NCBI RefSeq assembly: GCF_963664735.1
Contig: NZ_OY761553.1
Coordinates: forward strand, 3,159,001 to 3,223,000
DNA length: 64,000 bases
Origin: an uncultured Cohaesibacter sp.
GTDB lineage: Bacteria; Pseudomonadota; Alphaproteobacteria; Rhizobiales; Cohaesibacteraceae
Direction: 5' to 3'
Made by a program: the position numbers and the translations under genes. Shown piece by piece: positions 1-8,500 of this stretch; position 1 is the first letter of the stretch, and every line of letters starts with the position of its first letter. The notes below the pieces were generated by a model. That model saw only the letters and a list, made by a program, of their open reading frames with translations, was not told the origin of the DNA and did no database searches.

Positions 1-1
1 A

Positions 2-778
2 CGCAGCGCCTTTGGCAATCCGGCCCTTTACATGGAGCGCTACCTGCAAAAACCAAGGCATGTGGAAATCCAGGTGTTGTGCGATAGCCATGGCAATGCC
101 TTCTGGGTCGGCGACAGGGATTGTTCCTTGCAGCGCAGGAACCAGAAGGTGATCGAAGAATCGCCCGCAATCGAAATCGACCGCAGCCAGATCGCAGAAA
201 TAGGAAATCTATGCGTCGCGGCCTGCCAGCGCATCGGTTACAGAGGCGTTGGCACTTTTGAATTCCTTTATGAGGATGGCGGCTTTTTCTTTGTTGAAAT
301 GAACACGCGCCTTCAAGTCGAGCATCCCGTCACCGAGCTGACTTCGGGTCTTGACCTGGTTGAAGAGCAAATCCGTGTGGCCCAAGGCGAGGCCCTACGG
401 CTCAAACAGAAAAAGGATCCGATTCAAGGTCACGCCATCGAATGCCGCTTGAACGCCGAGGATCCGGAAACATTTGCGCCCTGTCCGGGGACGATTTCTC
501 TATGGCAAATCCCGGATTACAACTGGCTGCGCATAGATACCCATATTCACACCGGCCACACCGTGCCTCCCTATTACGATTCCCTCATCGCAAAAATCAT
601 CACCTATGGGGCTGACCGAGACCAGGCCCTTGCCCGGATGGAAAAGGCCCTTGGTGAGATCACGATTGAAGGCGTGAAAACCAATCTTCCGCTTCTTTTG
701 ACCCTGGTGAAAGATCCTGCGGTTCAAAGAGGTGCTGTGGACATTCACTTTATCCAGAACAGGTCAATTGAAACATGA
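2..778 (+). CDS. Biotin carboxylase subunit (accC-like), C-terminal part, 5' end outside window
   Basis: The gene is open from the first base. The visible 258 or so residues begin inside the ATP-grasp domain (MERYLQKPRHVEIQ) and run through the biotin carboxylase C-terminal domain, with the conserved segments FFFVEMNTRLQVEHPVTE and GHAIECRLNAEDP. Enzymes of this family carboxylate biotin on a carrier protein using ATP and bicarbonate. The stop overlaps the start of pxpB by 4 bases (ATGA), so this copy belongs to the 5-oxoprolinase operon rather than to the housekeeping acetyl-CoA carboxylase. That role is inferred from context. The N-terminal half lies outside the window. Confidence 0.93.
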   Translation, partial: RSAFGNPALYMERYLQKPRHVEIQVLCDSHGNAFWVGDRDCSLQRRNQKVIEESPAIEIDRSQIAEIGNLCVAACQRIGYRGVGTFEFLYEDGGFFFVEMNTRLQVEHPVTELTSGLDLVEEQIRVAQGEALRLKQKKDPIQGHAIECRLNAEDPETFAPCPGTISLWQIPDYNWLRIDTHIHTGHTVPPYYDSLIAKIITYGADRDQALARMEKALGEITIEGVKTNLPLLLTLVKDPAVQRGAVDIHFIQNRSIET

Positions 779-1461
779 GCATACGCTTCTCTGCTTTCAG
801 CAAGTCGAAAGACCAAGCCAACATCAGCCTACTGGGCACCACCGCAATGCTTTTTGAGGCGCCAGGAGCCTTCGAGCTCCCCACTCAAAAACGTATCTGG
901 GCTCTGGCCAACGAAGTTCAGGGCTGGGACAATGTCAAGGAAGCCATTCCGGGCATGACAAACCTGATGCTTACCTTCAGGTCTCCATGCGAAGACCCCT
1001 CCGAACTCAGGAACCGCCTGATCGCGGCGTGGGAGAAGGCCACAGATTGGAAAATCGAAGGCAAACTCATTGAAATTCCCGTCATCTATGGCGGCGAGCT
1101 TGGCCCGCATCTTCATGACGCAGCAAAGTTAACCAACATGTCCGTCGATGAACTGGTCTCCGTGCATGCAAACCGCGACTATTCGGTTTTTGCTCTGGGC
1201 GCCCACCCGGGACTGGGTTATCTGGGCATCACAGACGAACGCATCTGGGTTCCCCGGCGCGAAGTGCCCGTGCTGAGCATTCCTGCCGGGTCCGTTTCAA
1301 TCGGCGGCATGCAAACCGCTGTATCCGCATCTCCGGGAGCCAGTGGCTGGCACACGCTGGGGCACACAGATGTGGAATTTTTCTTCCCTCACAAGGAAAA
1401 CCCTACCCTTCTATCCCCCGGCGACACCGTCCGTTTTAGAGTTGAAAGGATCATCTCATGA
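775..1461 (+). CDS. pxpB: 5-oxoprolinase subunit B (KipI/allophanate hydrolase subunit 1 family)
   Basis: This 228-residue protein has the length of the PxpB/KipI family. The characteristic block FALGAHPGLGYLG is followed by PRREVPVLSIPAGSVSIGG and ends in FFFPHKENPTLLSPGDTVRF. With PxpA and PxpC it forms the prokaryotic ATP-dependent 5-oxoprolinase that opens pyroglutamate to glutamate. It starts inside the stop of the biotin carboxylase gene and its own stop overlaps pxpC by 4 bases, so translation of the three genes is probably coupled. An older name for the family is allophanate hydrolase subunit 1. The linked pxpA favours the 5-oxoprolinase reading. Confidence 0.92.
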   Translation: MSIRFSAFSKSKDQANISLLGTTAMLFEAPGAFELPTQKRIWALANEVQGWDNVKEAIPGMTNLMLTFRSPCEDPSELRNRLIAAWEKATDWKIEGKLIEIPVIYGGELGPHLHDAAKLTNMSVDELVSVHANRDYSVFALGAHPGLGYLGITDERIWVPRREVPVLSIPAGSVSIGGMQTAVSASPGASGWHTLGHTDVEFFFPHKENPTLLSPGDTVRFRVERIIS

Positions 1462-2459
1462 TCAAAATTTCCTATACCATCGGATTGTCGACCATTCAGG
1501 ATCTCGGGCGCGATGAAAACTATCGCCATGGTGTCAGTATTGGCGGCGCAATGGATCGTCTTGCCCTGCAAATGGGGAATGCGCTTCTGGGTAATGCCAA
1601 AACGGCTGCCGCGATCGAAGTAACCCTTTTTCCGATCAAGTTCGAAATTCTCTCCAGCGTCAACATCGCCGTTACCGGCGCGGATTGCGCCATCGAGCTG
1701 GACGGCAAGCAAATCAACCCCAATTGGGCGTTTCATGCCGAGAAGGGGCAGACCCTTTCCCTGAGCAAACTAAACTCTGGCTCTTTCGCCTATGTTCATC
1801 TTGCTGGCGGCATTGACGTTCCCGAGGTGCTGGGGTCTCGCAGCACTTACCTGCGCTGCGCCTTTGGCGGCCTTAACGGGCGCATGCTGCAAAATGGAGA
1901 TATGATCAAGTCTCTGCCCGAAGCAGACCCCTTCCCGCCGATTGCTCCGGGTGGGTTCGGAGCCATTTCTCCGGCCCTTGCCCTGCCGCAACCTTCGCAT
2001 GCCTCTGCAGGCACGAATAATGCAATTACAATGCTACGCTACCTTCCCGCTGCCGAGCATGACTATTTTGACACAGCATCTCTGGACGCTCTTGTTACGG
2101 CACCGTGGCAAATCACACCGCAAAGCAGCAGAGCAGGATATAGATTGGCCGGCCCCAACCTCACGATGACCGAAAAACTGGAAATGCGCTCGCATGGCAT
2201 CGTACCCGGCGTCATTCAGGTTCCCCCCGGAGGGGCTCCGATCATTCAAACTGCGGATTCCCAAACATCTGGTGGCTATCCCAAAATCGGGACCGTCATC
2301 GATGCTGACATGTGGCGCCTTACCCAGACCCGCATCGGCGATCAGATCTGCTTCCAAAAGACCTCCTACGAAGAGGCTCTCACGGCCTATAGGGAAATGG
2401 ATAAATTTATAGATAAGGTGCGTGCGCTTTCCAAAGCCTATCGGGACCTGTTGAAATGA
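1458..2459 (+). CDS. pxpC: 5-oxoprolinase subunit C (KipA/biotin-dependent carboxyltransferase family)
   Basis: The 333-residue product matches the PxpC/KipA family along its length. It begins with the typical STIQDLGRDENYRHGVSIGGAMD segment, continues with YVHLAGGIDVPEVLGSRSTYLR, and carries IVPGVIQVPPGGAPIIQTADSQTSGGYPK near residues 245-275. It pairs with PxpB to activate 5-oxoproline with ATP. The start overlaps the pxpB stop and the stop overlaps the next gene by 4 bases, so all belong to one transcript. Confidence 0.92.
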   Translation: MIKISYTIGLSTIQDLGRDENYRHGVSIGGAMDRLALQMGNALLGNAKTAAAIEVTLFPIKFEILSSVNIAVTGADCAIELDGKQINPNWAFHAEKGQTLSLSKLNSGSFAYVHLAGGIDVPEVLGSRSTYLRCAFGGLNGRMLQNGDMIKSLPEADPFPPIAPGGFGAISPALALPQPSHASAGTNNAITMLRYLPAAEHDYFDTASLDALVTAPWQITPQSSRAGYRLAGPNLTMTEKLEMRSHGIVPGVIQVPPGGAPIIQTADSQTSGGYPKIGTVIDADMWRLTQTRIGDQICFQKTSYEEALTAYREMDKFIDKVRALSKAYRDLLK

Positions 2460-2884
2460 CAAAGACTGTTTCTGCTAGGGCCGTTTCCGAAGATGATGTC
2501 CAGAAGATCATTGCGCTTGCAAAAAATGCGCATGTACAGGAGTTGAGCCTTCACGAAGGAAGTGTACATGTTCGGGTCGTCCTCACTCAGGAGGTTGAAG
2601 CTAGCAGAAATAGTCCACAAGGCTTTGTTGAGGCAAACAGCTTCATGAAAGTCGTGGCCCCACTGGCAGCCCAGTTCATGCCGCATCACCCCTGCCGCCC
2701 CAATTCTGGCGTCAGGGTTGGCCAGAGCGTGCGCAAGGGCGACCCCATTGGCTATTTGCTCAGTGGGCCTTTGCTCACGCCTCTCGTTTCTCCCTGCAAT
2801 GGCGAGATCTCGCAGCTTCTCGCCGAACCAAACATGCGGGTCGGTTATGGGACAGCTTTGATATCAATCGCGAAAAAGTTATAG
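2456..2884 (+). CDS. Biotinyl-domain (BCCP-like) protein without the biotin lysine
   Basis: This 142-residue protein looks like a biotin carboxyl carrier protein: a short N-terminal helical part, a linker, and a C-terminal barrel-like domain from about residue 64 with paired turns (GVRVGQSVRKGDPIGYLL and SPCNGEISQLL). The hammerhead position that normally reads EAMKM instead reads SGPLLTP, so no lysine is available for biotinylation. It sits in the 5-oxoprolinase operon, 4 bases overlapping pxpC and 63 bases before pxpA. Carboxyl carrier homologues are common at this locus. This copy may have lost that role or may act as a structural partner. Confidence 0.75.
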   Translation: MTKTVSARAVSEDDVQKIIALAKNAHVQELSLHEGSVHVRVVLTQEVEASRNSPQGFVEANSFMKVVAPLAAQFMPHHPCRPNSGVRVGQSVRKGDPIGYLLSGPLLTPLVSPCNGEISQLLAEPNMRVGYGTALISIAKKL

Positions 2885-2947
2885 GCGGGCCTAGAGGCCA
2901 CACGGGCCCCTGAGCCACCCCACGGCGTAAACATAAAGGATATTCCG

Positions 2948-3715
2948 ATGAAGATCGATTTGAACTCGGACCTTGGAGAGGGATTTGGCCCCTACAAGCT
3001 CGGAGATGACAAGGCTCTGCTCAAGATTGTCACCTCAGCCAACATCGCTTGTGGTTACCACGCAGGCGATGCCGTTATCATGGATCAGACGGTCCGGGCC
3101 GCAAAGGCAAGCAAAGCCGACATCGGAGCTCATGTGGGCTTTCCGGATCGGCTGGGCTTTGGTCGACACCCGATGCATATGGACCTTGCCGAACTGGAGA
3201 AACATGTCATTTATCAGTTGGGCGCACTCTATGGCATCGCCACCGCTGCAGGCCACAAGATGACGCACATGAATTTTCATGGCGCGCTGGGTAATATGGC
3301 CTTTGTAGACAAGGATCTGGCTGAAATGCTGGTCAATGCCGTCTATTCCTTCGATAAAAATCTTATCCTTCTTTGCCTGGCGAATACCGAATTCTCCAAA
3401 GCCGCTGAAAATAAAGGCTTCAAGACAGCCAATGTGTTTCTTGCGGACCGTGCCTATGACGACAATGGAATTCTCGTCAAACGGGGTTTGCCAGGTGCTG
3501 TAATCAAGGAACCCGAAGCGGTTACGGAGCGCGTAAGGCAATTTCTCAATGACGGCTCCATTACGAGTATCAATGGCAACAAGCTTTCAACGCCCATTCA
3601 CACCATTCTTGTTCATGGGGACACACCCGGATCCGTTACGCTGGCACGGAACATACGCAATCTCATCGCTCATGAAGGCCATGAGCTCACGCCGTTGTCC
3701 AAAATGCTGGCCTGA
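2948..3715 (+). CDS. pxpA: 5-oxoprolinase subunit A (LamB/YcsF family)
   Basis: The 255-residue protein has the family signature at its start (DLNSDLGEGFG, residues 4-14), followed by ANIACGYHAGD, IGAHVGFPDRLGFGR and the C-terminal ILVHGDTPGSV block. PxpA is the third part of the cytoplasmic PxpABC enzyme that hydrolyses 5-oxoproline to glutamate with ATP. It is last in the operon. A ribosome site AAAGGA lies 9 bases before the ATG, and a hairpin follows the stop. The reading is firm because pxpB and pxpC stand directly upstream. Confidence 0.94.
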   Translation: MKIDLNSDLGEGFGPYKLGDDKALLKIVTSANIACGYHAGDAVIMDQTVRAAKASKADIGAHVGFPDRLGFGRHPMHMDLAELEKHVIYQLGALYGIATAAGHKMTHMNFHGALGNMAFVDKDLAEMLVNAVYSFDKNLILLCLANTEFSKAAENKGFKTANVFLADRAYDDNGILVKRGLPGAVIKEPEAVTERVRQFLNDGSITSINGNKLSTPIHTILVHGDTPGSVTLARNIRNLIAHEGHELTPLSKMLA

Positions 3716-3728
3716 CCTTAATCCTCTC

Positions 3729-3754
3729 GTGCGGGCGCTTGATAGCCTCCGCAC
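3729..3754. terminator. Hairpin between convergent pxpA and gntR-type genes
   Basis: A stem GTGCGG/CCGCAC with a 14-base loop lies in the 58-base gap between two convergent stops. No T-run follows, so it could be a weak shared terminator. Confidence 0.4.
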
Positions 3755-3773
3755 GGGTCCACAAACGAGAACC

Positions 3774-4823
3774 TCAAGCAGGATTCTTAAGCGAGCGGCG
3801 GAACATCAATTCCGGCCTTAGGCGAAGATGCTCCGACAGTTCTTGAGTTGCCTGCTCTGCGTCATTGCTATTGCGCAAGCGCAAGATAAGCTCGGCAGCC
3901 TTTTTACCAACCATGGCAGCATCTACCCCAACCGTGCTAATGGGGGGGTGCGTAAAGCGAGAAATCTCAAAATTGCCAAAGCCGCAAAGACCGATGTCAT
4001 CAGGTACTGCAATGCCCCTTTCCTGCAGCAGGCTGAGCGCACCAAAGGCTGCAGGGTCTGAAACACAAAAAATACAATCAATATCCGGATACTGATCCAG
4101 CAAAACTTCCGTGGCCTGTTTGGCGCCTTCCATACTGATTGGCATGATATCGTGCTGAATAACCCGGTTGTCGTCCAGCCCGACATTTTTCATGGCTGAC
4201 TGAAAGCCTCTTCGGCGGGCTCCTGCACGGGTTCCTGCATCCATCGCCTCTCCCAGAAAGCCAATCTTACTGTAGCCTCTTTGCACAAGTGCCTCAGTCA
4301 TGTTGTAGGCAGCCTTGAAATTCGAAAAGCCCACCGTGTGCTGGATGGGATTTTCAGGATCTTCCCACAATTCGACTACCGGAACAGTCACCGTCTTCAA
4401 GAGCTTCATCGCTTGATCGGTATGCCCGTCATAGCTGATGACAAGAGCCTCAGGGCGACGTCTCATCATCATTTCAATCAGGGCCTCTTCCTTGCTGGAA
4501 AGATAGTCAGTATGACCTATGAGCAACTGAAGATCTTCCTTGCCCAACTCGTCCGTCAAGGCATGCACCATTTCTGCCAAATGCTGGTTATTCAGAGAAG
4601 GAAGCAGAAGTGCAATGAAACCAGATCGCTGCGAAGACAGACTACCCGCGGTCATGTCCGGCACATAGCCGAGCTCCTTAACAGTCTTGAGAATCTTTTT
4701 GCGCGTCTTTTCGCTGACACGACCATCTTTTTGCAAGGCTCGTGACACAGTCATGGTCGAGCAACCGGCCGCAGCGGCCACATCCCGCATCGTCACTTTT
4801 GAATTCGGGGTGGGTTGCTTCAT
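3774..4823 (-). CDS. gntR: LacI-family repressor, GntR-like gluconate regulator
   Basis: The 349-residue protein has a LacI-type helix-turn-helix at residues 11-32 (VTMRDVAAAAGCSTMTVSRAL), a hinge region, and a periplasmic-binding-protein-like sugar domain (RSGFIALLLPSL, GFLGEAMDAGTRAGARR, TVGVDAAMVGKKAAELIL). It stands next to gnd, idnD, idnO and gntK. TGTTATCGATAACA-type palindromes, which match the known GntR operator pattern, lie before those genes. A gluconate- or 6-phosphogluconate-responsive repressor of the cluster is therefore likely. The ligand and the exact subfamily are inferred. Confidence 0.85.
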   Translation of the reverse strand: MKQPTPNSKVTMRDVAAAAGCSTMTVSRALQKDGRVSEKTRKKILKTVKELGYVPDMTAGSLSSQRSGFIALLLPSLNNQHLAEMVHALTDELGKEDLQLLIGHTDYLSSKEEALIEMMMRRRPEALVISYDGHTDQAMKLLKTVTVPVVELWEDPENPIQHTVGFSNFKAAYNMTEALVQRGYSKIGFLGEAMDAGTRAGARRRGFQSAMKNVGLDDNRVIQHDIMPISMEGAKQATEVLLDQYPDIDCIFCVSDPAAFGALSLLQERGIAVPDDIGLCGFGNFEISRFTHPPISTVGVDAAMVGKKAAELILRLRNSNDAEQATQELSEHLRLRPELMFRRSLKNPA

Positions 4824-4939
4824 TCAGGCGCTCGTTCTTTTCATGAGATCGCTTCTCAATAGGTCGTTTACAGATATCAATATTCTTCCATACAGCTTCT
4901 AATCAAGTAGTTTTCAGGTAGCCGCGCAAAATAGCATGG

Positions 4940-4961
4940 CGCCGCCTTCATCGAGGCGGCG
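4940..4961 (-). terminator. Probable terminator of gnd
   Basis: A perfect 7-bp stem (CGCCGCC/GGCGGCG, 8-base loop) lies about 55 bases beyond the gnd stop. On the minus strand it is followed by a short T-rich stretch. Confidence 0.6.
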
Positions 4962-5014
4962 TCGTGTCACTTTGTTTTACATTACAGTTTGCAATTTTCA
5001 GAGCAAGACGGAGG

Positions 5015-6442
5015 CTATTTCCATTCCGTGTGGAATATCCCGTCACAGTCGGTTCGGCGGTAAGTGTGAGCGCCAAAACAATCGCGCAGCCCCTGCAGCA
5101 GGTTGGCAGACGAACGTTCTGTGCGGTAGCCGTCATAATAGGTCAACGCAGCGGACATGACCGGAGTGGCTACGGCATGTTCAGCGCAGAGCCGAGCGTT
5201 TTTGCGCCAGCCTTCCTGATAGTCTGCGAGCTGCCCAACAAAGAAATCGGAAAGAAGCAGGTTAATCAGATCCGGCTCGGCCTCAAAGGTCGTAACAATC
5301 GTATCAAGCAACTTGGATCGCACAATGCAACCACTGCGCCAGACCTTGGCAACTTCGGACAACCGAACGCCCCATTCTTCCTGCTCTGTCGCTTCCCTTA
5401 TCAGGGCAAACCCTTGGGCATAAGCCACGATAACAGATGCAAAAACAGCATCACGCAAGGCCTTGAGAGACATGCAGTTTACAACTGCCGTTTTTCTATC
5501 GGGTCCAGGCAAGATTTTTGACGCCTTGACGCGCTGACTTTTTTGAGAGGCCATGGCCCGTGCAAACACCGCTTCACTGATCGTTGTTGACGGTATGCCA
5601 TATTTGAGCGCAGCCTCAACGCTCCAACGCCCGGTGCCCTTTTGCTCGGCGACATCCAGAATCGCTTCAACCAAACTGCCGCTCTTATGCAAATCATCTG
5701 GCTGCTTCAAAACCGTGCTGGCGATTTCCATCAGGTAAGAGCCAAACGGGCCTTCATTCCAATCAGCAAGGACTCTGCTGCACCATGAGGTATCCAGATG
5801 ATACACATCGCGCATCACCATGTAGGCCTCGGCCACAATTTGCATGATGGCATATTCGATACCATTGTGCACCATTTTGACAAAATGCCCGGCACCGCCC
5901 AATCCCACATGCGCACAACAGGGGGCACCGTCATAGCTGGCAGCAATGCTCTCAAAAACCGGCTGCATGAGGGCATAAGCCGCAGGGTCACCACCTGCCA
6001 TCATGGACGGGCCATGACGTGCCCCCTCGTAGCCGCCTGACACTCCAAGGCCGATATAGTGCGCTCCCATTTTCTGAAGCTCTACCTGCCTGCGGATCGT
6101 GTCTTCATAGTGAGAGTTACCCCCGTCGATGACAACGTCGCCACTGACCAAAGTCGATTTCAACTGCCCGATCAACTCGTCAACCGGCTCCCCCGCTTTG
6201 ACCATCAACAAAATCACCCGCGGCGAAGGCAGACCGTTCAAAAAGCGATCCAGAGTCTCCGCGATCACAATACGCGATGACAACTCGGCTTCGTTTTCCT
6301 TCTCCAGTGAAGCGCCGAAAGCATTACGGGCCTTTTCCCAAGGATCGAAAGCCGAAACCCCAAACCCCTTTTCCGCGATATTCAACGCCAGGTTCTGCCC
6401 CATAACGCCCAACCCAATGATGCCAATTTTCCGCTGTTCCAT
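5015..6442 (-). CDS. gnd: 6-phosphogluconate dehydrogenase, decarboxylating
   Basis: The 475-residue protein has the normal family length. It has the NADP-binding GLGVMGQ (residues 10-16), the substrate segment LGVSGGYEGARHGPSMMAGG, and the catalytic VKMVHNGIEYAIMQ with its lysine around residue 185. It oxidises and decarboxylates 6-phosphogluconate to ribulose 5-phosphate in the cytoplasm. Here it takes the product of the adjacent gluconokinase. An imperfect GntR-type palindrome lies about 50 bases before the start, so it probably belongs to the idonate/gluconate regulon rather than being purely constitutive. Confidence 0.96.
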   Translation of the reverse strand: MEQRKIGIIGLGVMGQNLALNIAEKGFGVSAFDPWEKARNAFGASLEKENEAELSSRIVIAETLDRFLNGLPSPRVILLMVKAGEPVDELIGQLKSTLVSGDVVIDGGNSHYEDTIRRQVELQKMGAHYIGLGVSGGYEGARHGPSMMAGGDPAAYALMQPVFESIAASYDGAPCCAHVGLGGAGHFVKMVHNGIEYAIMQIVAEAYMVMRDVYHLDTSWCSRVLADWNEGPFGSYLMEIASTVLKQPDDLHKSGSLVEAILDVAEQKGTGRWSVEAALKYGIPSTTISEAVFARAMASQKSQRVKASKILPGPDRKTAVVNCMSLKALRDAVFASVIVAYAQGFALIREATEQEEWGVRLSEVAKVWRSGCIVRSKLLDTIVTTFEAEPDLINLLLSDFFVGQLADYQEGWRKNARLCAEHAVATPVMSAALTYYDGYRTERSSANLLQGLRDCFGAHTYRRTDCDGIFHTEWK

Positions 6443-6490
6443 GGAACTTCTCCAAATTGCTGCCGCTTAGGACAGATTAGCGCACAAGAA

Positions 6491-6504
6491 TGTTATCGAT
6501 ACCA
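6491..6504. promoter_or_regulatory. GntR-type operator before gnd
   Basis: TGTTATCGATACCA lies 49 bases upstream of the gnd start and differs at one base from the perfect palindrome at 7664-7677. Confidence 0.7.
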
Positions 6505-6556
6505 CAATATCGTGAAAATATTTGGTGGCATAAGCGTTTTTTATGCCACCAAGACG

Positions 6557-7588
6557 TTAGAACCGAATCTGCACTTTCATCGCTTTTTTGCGGTCAGAAG
6601 CAAGCTCGAACGCCGCCACCACATCTTCCAGAGGGAAGGATTGCGTGAGCAATGGAGACAGGTCAACACGACCAGATCCTATCAATTCTACTGCCCAGGC
6701 GAAGTCTTCGTAGAAGCGGAATGAACCGCACAATTCGATTTCTTTGGTGACGATTGTATTTTGCGGAATAGTGAGGTCTCCGCCAAGCGCAAGCTGAACG
6801 ACTCGCCCTTTGGGGCGCACAACATCCAACGCAGAAACGATTGCAGGCTGGCTGCCCGAACACTCAACCACAGCATCAAAATAGCCCTTATTCTCACCAT
6901 AAACAGCCAGAGGATTTCCGCCGCGACCGACATTGATCGCCTTGTCTGCACCAAGCTGAATGACACGCTCAAGAGCCTCGTCGACAATGTCAGTAGCAAC
7001 AACTTCGAGTGCCCCATGAAGCTTGGCAGCGACCACAACAAGCGCGCCGATCGGACCCGCTCCCGTTACAAGAACGCGCTTTCCAATGAGCGGCCCCAAT
7101 CGCCCAACTGCATGTAATGCAACAGAAAATGGCTCTGAAAATGCAGCGGATGACGCCTTGGTCCCGGCAGCAAACGCAAAGCACTGACTACCCTTGGCAA
7201 CCAGCTTTTGACTGAAGGCTCCATGCACATGAGGCACGCGCATCGCGCTGCCATAAAAACGCATGTCGAGGCAGTGGTTATACATGGCCTTTTTGCAATA
7301 TTCGCATTCACCGCAAGGCACGCTTGGGTTGACGGCAACCAGATCTCCAACGGCCACATTGGATACGCCCTCACCCACCTCCAGAATGCGACCAGACACC
7401 TCATGCCCCAGCACCATTGGATGCTGGATCTTGACCGCACCAAACCCGCCATCGTGATAATAGTGCAGATCAGAGCCACAGATCCCGCCAGCCTCAACAC
7501 CGATCAGGACATCTCCCGCCCCCAGGCCTGGCAGCTCGGTTTCCTCGACCCGAAGATCTCGTGGTCCATGACAAACAATCGACTTCAT
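6557..7588 (-). CDS. idnD: L-idonate 5-dehydrogenase-like zinc alcohol dehydrogenase
   Basis: This is a medium-chain zinc dehydrogenase. It has the catalytic zinc site GGICGSDLHYY (Cys37), the LGHEVSG segment, the four-cysteine structural lobe PCGECEYCKKAMYNHC, and the NAD-binding VTGAGPIGALV. I use the ATG at 7588 rather than an in-frame ATG 21 bases upstream, because GGGAG stands 7 bases before it. The protein is then 343 residues. The family oxidises L-idonate to 5-ketogluconate. The neighbours IdnO and GntK support this substrate. A sorbitol-type dehydrogenase is the main alternative. Confidence 0.85.
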   Translation of the reverse strand: MKSIVCHGPRDLRVEETELPGLGAGDVLIGVEAGGICGSDLHYYHDGGFGAVKIQHPMVLGHEVSGRILEVGEGVSNVAVGDLVAVNPSVPCGECEYCKKAMYNHCLDMRFYGSAMRVPHVHGAFSQKLVAKGSQCFAFAAGTKASSAAFSEPFSVALHAVGRLGPLIGKRVLVTGAGPIGALVVVAAKLHGALEVVATDIVDEALERVIQLGADKAINVGRGGNPLAVYGENKGYFDAVVECSGSQPAIVSALDVVRPKGRVVQLALGGDLTIPQNTIVTKEIELCGSFRFYEDFAWAVELIGSGRVDLSPLLTQSFPLEDVVAAFELASDRKKAMKVQIRF

Positions 7589-7638
7589 TTTCTTTCTCCC
7601 GCGTTTCAAGAATTCACCTGGATCACATCACTTTAGAC

Positions 7639-7690
7639 TTGACATCACCCCTTTGCTGAAGAATGTTATCGATAACACTAAATTCGTCAA
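7639..7690. promoter_or_regulatory. Divergent idnD/idnO promoter region with GntR-type operator
   Basis: The perfect palindrome TGTTATCGATAACA is at 7664-7677. TTGACA at 7639-7644 (plus) and TTGACG at 7690-7685 (minus) both stand 17 bases from the hexamer at 7662-7667. A repressor on the palindrome would therefore cover both -10 regions. The operator match is strong. The -10 matches are weak, three of six bases each. Confidence 0.7.
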
Positions 7691-7729
7691 GATAATTCTT
7701 GAATTTTCAAACGAGGAAAGGAAACGGCC

Positions 7730-8500
7730 GTGAAAATTGACAGTCTTTTCGGACTAAAAGGCAAACGCGCCCTTGTTACCGGATCCGGTCAAGGCATTGG
7801 TTTTGAACTGGCAAAGGGATTGGCTGAAGCCGGAGCAGAAGTAATCATCAACGATATTGATCCTGATCGGGTGGAAAATGCAGCCAGCAAACTCGCCTTC
7901 ATCGGAGCAACCGTCCACAAACTGCCTTTCGATGTGACAAATCCGGAGCTCGTTGCCAGCAAGATCGACGCATTCGAAGCCGAAGTTGGGCCAATTGATA
8001 TTCTGGTCAATAACGCCGGCATGCAATTTCGTGCGCCGCTGGAAGAATTTCCTGCCGACAAATTTGATTTTCTGATGAAGCTCAATGTCAATTCTGTCTT
8101 TTACGTCAGCAAGGCAGTTGCCCAGCACATGATCAAGCGCGGCAAGGGCAAGATTGTCAATATCTGCTCGGTACAGACCGCTTTGGCACGCCCGTCCATC
8201 GCCCCTTACACCGGCTCTAAAGGTGCCGTTGCCAACCTGACCAAGGGCATGGCTACAGACTGGGCACGTCACGGCCTGCAAATCAACGGCTTGGCTCCGG
8301 GCTATTTCAAAACCGAGCTGACCTCTGCTCTCGTCGCCGATGAAGACTTCACAAACTGGTTGAGCAACCGTACACCGGCTGGCCGCTGGGGTGATGTTTC
8401 CGAGTTGGTTGGCGCCTGCATTTTCCTGAGCTCTGAGGGCTCTTCCTTCGTAAACGGACATATTCTCTATGTTGACGGCGGCATCACAGTCTCAGTCTAG
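7730..8500 (+). CDS. idnO: Gluconate 5-dehydrogenase (SDR family)
   Basis: The 256-residue short-chain dehydrogenase has TGSGQGIG at residues 17-24, the NNAG motif, and a catalytic YTGSK near residue 160. It ends in the typical SSFVNGHILYVDGG segment. The family reversibly reduces 5-ketogluconate to gluconate. It is transcribed away from idnD from a shared operator region and overlaps gntK by 32 bases, so it supplies gluconate to that kinase. The specific substrate is inferred from the operon, since SDR sequence alone does not fix it. Confidence 0.87.
   Translation: MKIDSLFGLKGKRALVTGSGQGIGFELAKGLAEAGAEVIINDIDPDRVENAASKLAFIGATVHKLPFDVTNPELVASKIDAFEAEVGPIDILVNNAGMQFRAPLEEFPADKFDFLMKLNVNSVFYVSKAVAQHMIKRGKGKIVNICSVQTALARPSIAPYTGSKGAVANLTKGMATDWARHGLQINGLAPGYFKTELTSALVADEDFTNWLSNRTPAGRWGDVSELVGACIFLSSEGSSFVNGHILYVDGGITVSV

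Noticed and set aside
2-2884. Housekeeping acetyl-CoA carboxylase accBC
   Set aside because: The genes are interleaved with pxpB, pxpC and pxpA, and the carrier protein lacks the biotin lysine.
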